A stretch of DNA of 64,000 nucleotides from Streptomyces sp. ICC1 (lineage in GTDB: Bacteria > Actinomycetota > Actinomycetes > Streptomycetales > Streptomycetaceae): positions 2,756,267-2,820,266 of the forward strand of contig NZ_CP030287.1 in the NCBI RefSeq assembly GCF_003287935.1. Reading direction: 5' to 3'. Below, piece by piece: positions 41,932 through 49,027 of the stretch. The notes under the pieces were generated by a model that was not told the DNA's origin, ran no database searches, and saw nothing but the letters and a program-made list of their open reading frames with translations. Position 1 is the stretch's first letter. The number at the start of each line of letters is the position of its first letter. The position numbers were made by a program, and so were the translations under genes.

Positions 41932-42324
41932 ATGTCGCTCGACGTCTCACCGGCCCTACTCGAACAGGCCGAGCGAGGCGAGGTCGACGAAGCCGCTTTC
42001 GTCGACTGCGTCCGGACCTCCCTGCCCTACGCATGGGAGATGATCAGCTCGTTGGTGGCCCAGCTGAAGGTCGACGGCGGACAGTTCGCCGACAACCAGA
42101 CGCCGCCGCCCGACGAGCAGGCGCGTGGCCAACTGCTGCGCGCTCTCGCGAGCGACGCGATACGGGGTGCGCTGCAGCGCCACTTCGGAGTGCGCCTGGC
42201 ATTCCAGAACTGTCACCGGCTGGCGGTCTTCCCGCTGGATTCCTCGGTGGACGACCGGCTGGCCAAGTTCACTTCGATCCGCGGTCAGCTGCTCAACCAG
42301 TCGCCGGAGCTGCGCGACTGTTAG
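41932..42324 (+). CDS. SCO5389-family conserved hypothetical protein
   Basis: 130 aa, strongly conserved in Streptomyces as neighbour of nucS. Helical, acidic N-terminus (SLDVSPALLEQAERGEVDEA, FVDCVRTSLPYAWEMISSLV) and a C-terminal part LAVFPLDSSVDDRLAKFTSI. No catalytic motif. The ribosome binding site GAGAGGAG precedes the ATG. Function unknown. Confidence 0.88.
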   Translation: MSLDVSPALLEQAERGEVDEAAFVDCVRTSLPYAWEMISSLVAQLKVDGGQFADNQTPPPDEQARGQLLRALASDAIRGALQRHFGVRLAFQNCHRLAVFPLDSSVDDRLAKFTSIRGQLLNQSPELRDC

Positions 42325-42397
42325 CACGGCCCCGTAGGCGCACGCCCCGTTCGTCAGCGCACGATCCGCACATGTGACCGTGTACGACCGGTATCCC

Positions 42398-42428
42398 GCT
42401 GCCGCTCCGGTGCCAACGGAGCGGCAGC
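42398..42428. terminator. Bidirectional terminator
   Basis: GCTGCCGCTCCG (42398-42409) pairs perfectly with CGGAGCGGCAGC (42417-42428), loop of 7. Between converging SCO5389-family and LLM genes. Confidence 0.9.
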
Positions 42429-42435
42429 CCTGGTC

Positions 42436-43515
42436 TCAGCCGAGCCGGGGCACGACTTCGGTGCCGAGCCTGCGGAGGTTCTCCTCCGTCGCGGCGAGGT
42501 CCCCCGAGCCTTCCGTCAGCAGGGCGAACCGCGTGATGCCCGTACGTTCCGAGGTGGCCGCCAGCCGGTCCGCCGCCAGCTCCGGGGTGCCCACGGGGTG
42601 CAGGTCGCACAACAGCTCGGTGTACGCGACCGGGTCGCGCATCGCGCGCCGGCGGCCGTCCACCGTCACGTGCGCGTCCAGCCCCTGCTTGAGCCAGCCC
42701 GGCATCGACTTCATCAGCGTTTCCCGGGCGTCCGCCGTCCGGTCCGCCAGCTGGCACACCCCGGCCGACACGTGGTCCGCCTCGGGCGAGCGGCCCGCGG
42801 CCCGCGCCGTGCGCCGCCACAGGTCGACCATCGCGGCCTTGTCCTCGTCACCGCAGTGCATGCCGAGCAGCATGGGCAGACCGCGCTCCGCGGCCAGCCG
42901 GACCGATGCGGGGGAGGTGCAGGCGACGATCACTTCCGGCCCCTTCCCGTCCCCGTCCAGAGCCTCCGACGGGCGCGGTACGACGGCCACCTCGCGGAAG
43001 CCGTACCGCCCGCCGGGGCCCCGCAGATCCGGCTGCACAGCCGCCTGCGCGGCCGCCGGGGACCCCGCTCCCGACCCCGCCCCCACCCGAGGCTCGGCCA
43101 GCCAGCGGCGCAGCAGGTCCAGGTCCTCCTGGAAGCGGTTCTCGTACGCGTCGAGGCCGCCCCCGAAGACCTCCAGGTCCACCCAGGGGCCGCCCCGGCC
43201 GACGCCGAGGGAGAACCGTCCCTCCGAGGTCAGGTGCAGCAGGGCCGCCTGCTCGCCCAGGGCCACCGGGTGCGTGTTCGGCAGCACGCTGACCGCCGTG
43301 CCCACGCGCAGCCGGCGGGTGCGGCCCAGCATCAGGGCCGCCAGGGTCACCGCCGAGGGGCAGACCCCGTACGGGACGAAGTGGTGCTCGGCGAGCCAGA
43401 CCGAGTCGAGCCCGGTCTCCTCGGCCACCTCGGCGGTCCGCACCGCCCGGTGCAGTGCCTCTCCCTGACCCTGGCCAGGGAACTGGGCTGCCAGTACAAA
43501 CGCTCCTACACGCAT
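42436..43515 (-). CDS. LLM-class (luciferase-like) flavin-dependent oxidoreductase
   Basis: 359 aa TIM-barrel flavoprotein. Signature stretches: AVRTAEVAEETGLDSVWLAE followed by HHF, the NTHPVALGEQAALLHLTSEG region, and RFSLGVGRGGPWVDLEVFG. These enzymes use FMNH2 or F420H2 to oxidise or reduce small molecules; no substrate can be named. The ribosome binding site GAGGAGG lies nine bases before ATG 43515. Single gene. Confidence 0.88.
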   Translation of the reverse strand: MRVGAFVLAAQFPGQGQGEALHRAVRTAEVAEETGLDSVWLAEHHFVPYGVCPSAVTLAALMLGRTRRLRVGTAVSVLPNTHPVALGEQAALLHLTSEGRFSLGVGRGGPWVDLEVFGGGLDAYENRFQEDLDLLRRWLAEPRVGAGSGAGSPAAAQAAVQPDLRGPGGRYGFREVAVVPRPSEALDGDGKGPEVIVACTSPASVRLAAERGLPMLLGMHCGDEDKAAMVDLWRRTARAAGRSPEADHVSAGVCQLADRTADARETLMKSMPGWLKQGLDAHVTVDGRRRAMRDPVAYTELLCDLHPVGTPELAADRLAATSERTGITRFALLTEGSGDLAATEENLRRLGTEVVPRLG

Positions 43516-43745
43516 CGCCTTTAGCCTCCTCGCGGCTGACGCGGCCTCCCCCAGGCGGACCGGTTTTCTTACCGGCAACAACGTCTGACACGTGCCAAAG
43601 GCACGGCCTGACAGGAAAGTTATTGGGATTGTCGGGCCAGTCACGTATTGCGGATGGTCGTCCTTCGGCCACCCTGCGGGTACCCCGGCTCGCTGCGCGT
43701 AGTCTGGGAGAAAGTCACTGCCGTCCGCCCATCCGTGAGGTATAC

Positions 43746-44087
43746 GTGTCACCGCGCCACAACCGCCCCAGGGGCGGCGAGAATCCAGCCGATCGTTCGG
43801 ACCAGGCCTCGGGCCCGGGCAGTCTGGACCGGTACGGGCTGGAGCGCATGGAGGAGTACCAGGGCGAGGACTGGAAGGTCCGGCACGTCGCGGGCGCGAG
43901 CGCGGCGGGCAAGCGGTACCGCTGCCCCGGATGCGACCAGGAGATCCCCTCCGGCACCCCGCACCTGGTGGCCTGGCCGGAGTACGGCGGCGTCGACGAC
44001 CGCAGGCACTGGCACAAGGCCTGCTGGAACGCGAAGGACCGCCGCACCTCCAAGGTGCAGCGGTCCCGCAACGCTCCCAAGCACTGA
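43746..44087 (+). CDS. Small Cys/His (putative zinc-binding) conserved protein
   Basis: 113 aa. A basic, disordered N-terminus, then LDRYGLERMEEYQGEDWKVR and a Cys/His-rich module: CPGCDQEIPSGTPHLVAW, then RRHWHKACWNAK. The C-x2-C and H-x3-C spacing suggests a small zinc fold. Relatives in Streptomyces carry the label ATP/GTP-binding protein, but no P-loop is visible here. Function unknown. Confidence 0.78.
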   Translation: MSPRHNRPRGGENPADRSDQASGPGSLDRYGLERMEEYQGEDWKVRHVAGASAAGKRYRCPGCDQEIPSGTPHLVAWPEYGGVDDRRHWHKACWNAKDRRTSKVQRSRNAPKH

Positions 44088-44158
44088 GCCGGCCCCGGAC
44101 GTCCCGGTCAGGTCGGGTCCGGTCGGGGCCCGTCGGGTCCCGTCCCGTCAGGTCCGTC

Positions 44159-45112
44159 CTAGACGTCCCGGCGGCCGGTCACCACGTACGAGGCGGCGAC
44201 CGCCGCGCCCGTCACCAGCAGGATCAGCACCAGGTGGCTCAGGCTGCCCGGGGCCGTGATGCCGTCCGCGACCACGGCGCCGTCCGCGGCCGGCTCGCTG
44301 CCGCCGGCGGGCAGCCCGAACAGCTGCATCAGCGCCATGGGCGCGTTGTACTGGATCATGGCCCGGCCGACCGGGGCGAGGGCCTCCCAGATGCTGAACA
44401 CGGCCCCTATGACCGGCGGCAGGGTGACGATGCCCAGCATCAGGGCGATCGCGCCCGCGGAATGCCGCACCAGCGCCCCGATAGCCAGGGACAGCACGCC
44501 GAGCAGGGTGACGTAGAAGCTGCCCAGGAGCCCGGAGACCCACTCGGAGCCGGAGTGCGTCCCCGAGGCCGAGCCGCCGTGCAGGATCGAGGCGGTCAGC
44601 CCGACCAGGGCGACCGACCCGGCGGTGGTGAGGAAGGCCGCGGTGCCGAAGACGAGGTACTTCGCGGTCAGCACCCGGTACCGGTCGGGGGCCGCCGTGA
44701 AGGTGGTGCGGACCAGGCCGGTGCCGTATTCGGAGGTCACGGTCAGCACCCCGAGCACCATCACCGACAGCTGCCCGACGAGCAGGCCGAAGAGGGAGGG
44801 GGCGATGAACGGCATCTGCTCGTAGTCCAGGTCCCGGGTCTGCAGGATCACCGCGCCGCCGATGCCGACGACGAGCAGCACCAGCGAGCCGAGCGTCCAC
44901 ATCGTGGAGCGGACCGAGATCAGCTTCGTCCACTCCGAGGCCACCGCGTGCCCCAGGTGCGGCCGCGTGGCCGGCAGCGGGGAGCTGTAGCCCTGCGGGG
45001 CCGGCTCCCCGGCGGTCGCGGTGGTGGGGGCGGCGGTTGGACTGGCACCGGTGGCGGAGGCGGCCGGCCGCGCGCGGTCCGGCGAGTGCCCCTGAGTGTT
45101 CGCAGATCTCAC
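44159..45112 (-). CDS. ABC-2 type transporter permease, without its ATPase
   Basis: 317 aa: disordered N-terminus of about 50 residues, then HAVASEWTKLISVRSTMWTL, the usual opening of ABC-2 permeases, and six hydrophobic segments. Such permeases export antibiotics, lipids or peptides and need a separate ATP-binding protein, normally encoded immediately upstream. Here the upstream gene (58 bp away) is instead the last gene of a peptide-import operon. The ATPase is either lost or elsewhere. GTG start without a clear ribosome binding site. Confidence 0.85.
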   Translation of the reverse strand: MRSANTQGHSPDRARPAASATGASPTAAPTTATAGEPAPQGYSSPLPATRPHLGHAVASEWTKLISVRSTMWTLGSLVLLVVGIGGAVILQTRDLDYEQMPFIAPSLFGLLVGQLSVMVLGVLTVTSEYGTGLVRTTFTAAPDRYRVLTAKYLVFGTAAFLTTAGSVALVGLTASILHGGSASGTHSGSEWVSGLLGSFYVTLLGVLSLAIGALVRHSAGAIALMLGIVTLPPVIGAVFSIWEALAPVGRAMIQYNAPMALMQLFGLPAGGSEPAADGAVVADGITAPGSLSHLVLILLVTGAAVAASYVVTGRRDV

Positions 45113-45170
45113 TGCTGCCGAGGGTGGCTAGGTGAACCTGCCCCGGGGGGCGGCTGGGGAACGGGGGTCA

Positions 45171-46157
45171 TCAGTACCTCACCCTCGGGTCGATGACGGC
45201 GTACAGGAGGTCGACGGCGAGGTTCGCGACGACGATGAAGAAGGCGGCCAGCAGGGTGACCCCGAGGACCACGGGCTGGTCCGAGCTGACCAGGGCCCCG
45301 TAGAACAGCCGCCCGATGCCCGGGAGTCCGAAGATGGACTCGGTGATGACGGCTCCGGCGAGCAGGCTGCCGAGGTCCATGCCGAAGATGGTGAGGATCG
45401 GGGTCATCCCGGAGCGCAGTCCGTGCTTGACGACGACGGTGCGCTCGGGCATCCCCTTGGCGCGGGCGGTGCGGATGTACGGCTCGGCCATCGCCTCGAT
45501 CATCGAACCGCGGCTCTGCCGGGCGTACATGGCGGCGTAGAGCAGGGCCAGCGCCGTCCACGGGAGCAACAGGTTGCTCGCCCAGCCGAGCGGGTTGTCG
45601 GTGAAGGCCTGGTAGGTGGGGTAGGGCAGGATCCCGGCGACGCGGATGACCCCGTAGATGAGCATCACGGAGGTGAAGTAGACGGGCAGGGAGGCGGCGG
45701 CGACCGCGCCGACCATCAGCACCTTGTCGGTGGCGGTGTCCTTGCGCAGGGCGGCGGTGACGCCCGCGCCGAGGCCGAGGACCAGCCAGAGGGCGGCGGC
45801 GCCGACGGCGAGGGAGGCGGAGACCGGGAGGCGGTCCATCAGGAGGTCCCACACGGGCAGGGAGTTCTCGTACGAGTAGCCCAAGCACGGGAAGTCGCAC
45901 TGGACGGCGTACTGGCCGGTGCCCAGGGTGCGCCCGGTGAAGATGCCGGTGAGGAAGTCGAGGAACTGGCGCCACACGGGCTGGTCGAGGCCGAGGTACG
46001 CGCGCACGTCGGCCAGTCGCTCCGCGCTGCAGGTCTTTCCGCAGGCGGAGGCGGCCGGGTCGGAGGGGAGCACGTAGAAGATGAGGAAGGTGACGGCGGC
46101 GATGGCGAGCAGGACGCCCGCGAGGGCGAGCAGCCGGCGTGCGAGGTAGAGGATCAC
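45171..46157 (-). CDS. Peptide ABC transporter permease, DppB/OppB type
   Basis: 328 aa with six transmembrane helices; starts MILYLARRLLALAGVLLAIA and has the EAA loop near EPYIRTARAKGMPERTVVVK. A two-Cys extracellular loop (ASACGKTCSAERLADVR) follows helix 1. It forms the membrane channel with the next permease. ATG overlaps the DppC-type stop by four bases. Third gene of the operon that begins at 48852 and carries a regulon promoter. Confidence 0.92.
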   Translation of the reverse strand: MILYLARRLLALAGVLLAIAAVTFLIFYVLPSDPAASACGKTCSAERLADVRAYLGLDQPVWRQFLDFLTGIFTGRTLGTGQYAVQCDFPCLGYSYENSLPVWDLLMDRLPVSASLAVGAAALWLVLGLGAGVTAALRKDTATDKVLMVGAVAAASLPVYFTSVMLIYGVIRVAGILPYPTYQAFTDNPLGWASNLLLPWTALALLYAAMYARQSRGSMIEAMAEPYIRTARAKGMPERTVVVKHGLRSGMTPILTIFGMDLGSLLAGAVITESIFGLPGIGRLFYGALVSSDQPVVLGVTLLAAFFIVVANLAVDLLYAVIDPRVRY

Positions 46158-47101
46158 GTCCGCCCGCCCCTCGGGTCGAGGATGTCGCGCAGGGCGTCGC
46201 CGAGCAGGGTGAAGGCGAGCACCGCGAGGAAGAGGAAGAGGCTCGGGATGACGAAGTACATGGGGTCGGTCTCGTAGAAGGCCACGGACTCGGCGATCAT
46301 CTGGCCCCAGGAGGGGGTGGGCGGGCGCACGCCGACGCCGAGGTAGCTGAGGGCGGCCTCGGTGCTGATCATCCCGGGGATGAGCAGGGTGGTGTAGGCG
46401 ATGACGGGGCCCGAGACGCCCGGGAGGATCTCGCGGGTCAGGATCCGCCAGGCGCTCGCCCCGCCGACGCGGGCGGCGTCCACGTACTCGCGGTGTTTGA
46501 GGGAGAAGGTCTGGCCGCGCACGACGCGGGCGACGCCGGGCCAGCCGAAGACGCCGATGACGGCGGTCATGAGGACGATGCGGTTGACGTCCTTGGCCAC
46601 GGACAGCATCGCGATCATGAAGATGAGGCTGGGGAAGGACATGGTGAGGTCCATCAGGCGGGACAGGACGGCGTCGGTGCGGCCGCCGAAGTAGCCGGCG
46701 GCGATCCCGGCCGCGGTGCCGGCCACCACGACGATGGCGGTGGCGGCGAAGGCGATGAGGAGCGAGACCTGGGCGCCGTGGACGACGCGGGCGAACAGAT
46801 CGCGGCCGGTGACGGGTTCGACGCCGAGCCAGTGCTCGGGGCTGATCCCGCCGAAGGAGCCCAGGGGCTGGCCCCCGAGGTAGGGGTCGATGGCGGACTT
46901 GTCGAACTCGTCCGGGGACCAGCCGCCGAGTGCGCCCAGCCAGGGGGCGGTGGCGGCCATCAGGACGAAGAGCAGGACGACGCAGAGGCTGATGCGGACG
47001 GCGGGGCGGCGGCGGAGTTCCCGCCGGGCGAGCTGCCAGGGGCTGCTGCCCGGGGGGACCGGGGCGGCCGCCGCCGCGTCCGTGGACGTGGCGGCGGTCA
47101 T
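46154..47101 (-). CDS. Peptide ABC transporter permease, DppC/OppC type
   Basis: 315 aa with six helices. The N-terminal domain before helix 2 contains the OppC-type segment EHWLGVEPVTGRDLFARVVH, and the EAA loop is REYVDAARVGGASAWRILTR. C-terminal RDILDPRGGRT is typical. Sits two bases after the binding-protein gene and overlaps the next permease. Confidence 0.93.
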   Translation of the reverse strand: MTAATSTDAAAAAPVPPGSSPWQLARRELRRRPAVRISLCVVLLFVLMAATAPWLGALGGWSPDEFDKSAIDPYLGGQPLGSFGGISPEHWLGVEPVTGRDLFARVVHGAQVSLLIAFAATAIVVVAGTAAGIAAGYFGGRTDAVLSRLMDLTMSFPSLIFMIAMLSVAKDVNRIVLMTAVIGVFGWPGVARVVRGQTFSLKHREYVDAARVGGASAWRILTREILPGVSGPVIAYTTLLIPGMISTEAALSYLGVGVRPPTPSWGQMIAESVAFYETDPMYFVIPSLFLFLAVLAFTLLGDALRDILDPRGGRT

Positions 47102-47103
47102 GG

Positions 47104-48852
47104 TCAGCCCTGGCTCTGGCTCTTGGCGGGGTCCTTGAGGCCGATGGTGGCGTAGTCGAGCTGGCCGACCCAGACGGGGTGGCCGTAGGCCCCGGCGATG
47201 TTGGTGCCGACGAGCAGCGGCTTGCGCTCCAGCAGGACGGGGACGGCCGGGGACTTCTTCATGATCTCGGCGTCGAGGTCGATCCAGGCCTGGTTGGCCT
47301 GCTTGGCGTCGGCCATGGCGTTGATCTCGTCGATCCGCTTGATCGTCGCGTCGTCCTTGAACTGCGAGTAGTTGCCCGAGTTGCCCTTGACCTTGATGGT
47401 GCGGCCGTCGAAGACGAAGGGCAGGAAGGTGGACCCGGAGGGGTAGTCGGGGCACCAGCCGCTGAGCACGAGGTCGGGCGCGGTGGTGGTGTCGCCGATG
47501 ACGTCGTAGTACGCGCCCGGGTCGACGGTGTCGATGACGATCTCGACGCCCGCGCGGGCCAGGCCCTGCTGGACGGCCTCCGCCTTGCCCTTGTCGCCGG
47601 TGGAGACGGCGAGGGAGACCTTCAGGGTCTCCTTGCCGGCGGCCTTCAGGAGCTCCTTGGCCTTGGCCGGGTCGCCGGCCGGGGGAACCTTGAGGGTGTC
47701 GGCCTGCTTGCCGCCGGAGAGGGCCGGGGGCAAGTAGGCGGTGGCGATCTCGTTGAGGGCCGGGCCGCCGCCGGCGGTGACCACGGCCTCCTTGTCGAGG
47801 GCGTACTGCATGGCCTCGCGGACCTTGGGGTCGTCGAAGGGGGCGCGGGAGTTGTTCATCTGGAGCATCTCGGTACAGCCCTGCGACTCGGCCAGCAGCC
47901 GGGACTTGACCTCCGGCTTGGGCAGCACCTTGGGGGCGCTCTCGGGCCGCATGTCGGACCACTGGACGGCGGAGGCGTCGGCGCCCTCGCCGGCGATGAT
48001 CCGGTCGTCGATCTGGCCGCCCTTGAGGCCCATCACGACGACGAACTTGTCCGGGTAGGCCTTGCGGACGGTGTCGGTCTTGGCGTCCCAGTGCTCGTTG
48101 CGGACCAGGACGAGCTTCTTGTCGCGGTCGTACGACTCGATCTTGTACGGGCCGGAGGAGAACGGGCGGGCGTCGTACTGCGTGCCCTTCTCCTGGGCCT
48201 CGGGGACCGGAGCGAAGGTCGGCAGGGTCGCGGTCGCGGAGAACTCGGCGACGGGCCGCTTCAGTTCGAAGACGATCGTGCGGTCGTCGGGGGTCTTGAC
48301 GGAGTCGAGGTGCTTGCCCTGGAGCGGGCCCTTGTAGCCCTCGGTGCCGGCCAGGTACTGGGCCGCGTAGTCGGGGCCGCCGGTGAGGTCGGGGGCGAAG
48401 GAGCGCTCGACGTTGTACTTGATGTCCTGCGCCTTGATGGGCGATCCGTCCTCGTACTTCACGCCCTCCTTCAGGGTGAAGGTCCAGGTGCGGCCGCCGT
48501 TGGAGGAGGTGCCGAGGTCGGTGGCGAGGTCGGGGACGAGCTCGCTGCCGCCCTTGCCGGGCTCGGCCTTGAAGGTGACGAGGGTGCGGTAGAGGAGGCG
48601 GGTGCCGAAGTCCATCGTCGGCATGACCCAGTTGCGGGCGGGGTCGAGGTGGGCGAAGTCCTGGTTGGACAGGACGGTGAGAGTGCCGCCCTTCACGGGG
48701 GTCCCGCCGAGGATCTTCCCGTCGTTGGCGGAGGCGGGGTTGGAGGCACCCGCCCCGGCGGAGCCCTTCTTGGGGTCGGAGCAGCCGGAGGCACCGAGTG
48801 CGAGTGCGGCCACCAGAGTGGTGGCGAGGGCGAGTTGGGTGCGCTTGGTCAT
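47104..48852 (-). CDS. Peptide-binding lipoprotein of an ABC transporter (DppA/OppA, SBP family 5)
   Basis: 582 aa. Lipoprotein signal with the lipobox ALGASGC, then the family-5 binding fold: GGTLTVLSNQDFAHLDPARN, KYEDGSPIKAQDIKYNVERS, FAPDLTGGPDY, and a C-terminal GWCPDYPSGSTFLPFVFDG. It should capture oligopeptides outside the membrane; in this context proline/hydroxyproline-rich peptides from collagen are the suggested cargo. ATG 48852 is preferred over GTG 48858 because GGAG lies five bases before it. Transcribed from a promoter carrying paired regulon operators at 48885-48922. Confidence 0.92.
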   Translation of the reverse strand: MTKRTQLALATTLVAALALGASGCSDPKKGSAGAGASNPASANDGKILGGTPVKGGTLTVLSNQDFAHLDPARNWVMPTMDFGTRLLYRTLVTFKAEPGKGGSELVPDLATDLGTSSNGGRTWTFTLKEGVKYEDGSPIKAQDIKYNVERSFAPDLTGGPDYAAQYLAGTEGYKGPLQGKHLDSVKTPDDRTIVFELKRPVAEFSATATLPTFAPVPEAQEKGTQYDARPFSSGPYKIESYDRDKKLVLVRNEHWDAKTDTVRKAYPDKFVVVMGLKGGQIDDRIIAGEGADASAVQWSDMRPESAPKVLPKPEVKSRLLAESQGCTEMLQMNNSRAPFDDPKVREAMQYALDKEAVVTAGGGPALNEIATAYLPPALSGGKQADTLKVPPAGDPAKAKELLKAAGKETLKVSLAVSTGDKGKAEAVQQGLARAGVEIVIDTVDPGAYYDVIGDTTTAPDLVLSGWCPDYPSGSTFLPFVFDGRTIKVKGNSGNYSQFKDDATIKRIDEINAMADAKQANQAWIDLDAEIMKKSPAVPVLLERKPLLVGTNIAGAYGHPVWVGQLDYATIGLKDPAKSQSQG

Positions 48853-48884
48853 GGTCACTCCAGTGAAGGGCCGCGCTCTATGAT

Positions 48885-48922
48885 GTGACCGGTAACATAG
48901 TAATGTGAAATTGTACTGACAA
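48885..48922 (-). promoter_or_regulatory. dpp promoter with two operator-like sites
   Basis: On the minus strand TTGTCA (48922-48917) and TATGTT (48899-48894) are spaced by exactly 17 bp, a good sigma-70-type promoter for the binding-protein gene. Two 12-bp motifs sit on it: GTGAAATTGTAC (48905-48916, plus strand) inside the spacer and GTGACCGGTAAC (48885-48896) over the -10. They are 8 bp apart. The whole block recurs almost unchanged at 61476-61513. Confidence 0.75.
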
Positions 48923-48984
48923 GGGGTTGGAGCCGCCGTTATCCAGCCGTGTCCAAATCCGGCCGGGCGGTTGGCTGTTGGACC

Positions 48985-49020
48985 GCCCTCCTACACGCCC
49001 TCCTATGCGCCCTCCTATGC
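48985..49020 (+). repeat. Three 12-bp tandem repeats before the HEAT-repeat gene
   Basis: GCCCTCCTACAC followed by two identical GCCCTCCTATGC units. The last unit plus the next T gives TATGCT (49016-49021), a -10-like box six bases before ATG 49028. The repeat thus duplicates potential -10 boxes. Confidence 0.7.
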
Positions 49021-49027
49021 TGCCGCC

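Noticed and set aside
44108..44158. Short run of GTC(A/G/C)GG-type hexamers after the zinc-type gene
   Set aside because: Looks like simple-sequence drift in a high-G+C convergent gap; units are irregular and no structure or function can be supported.
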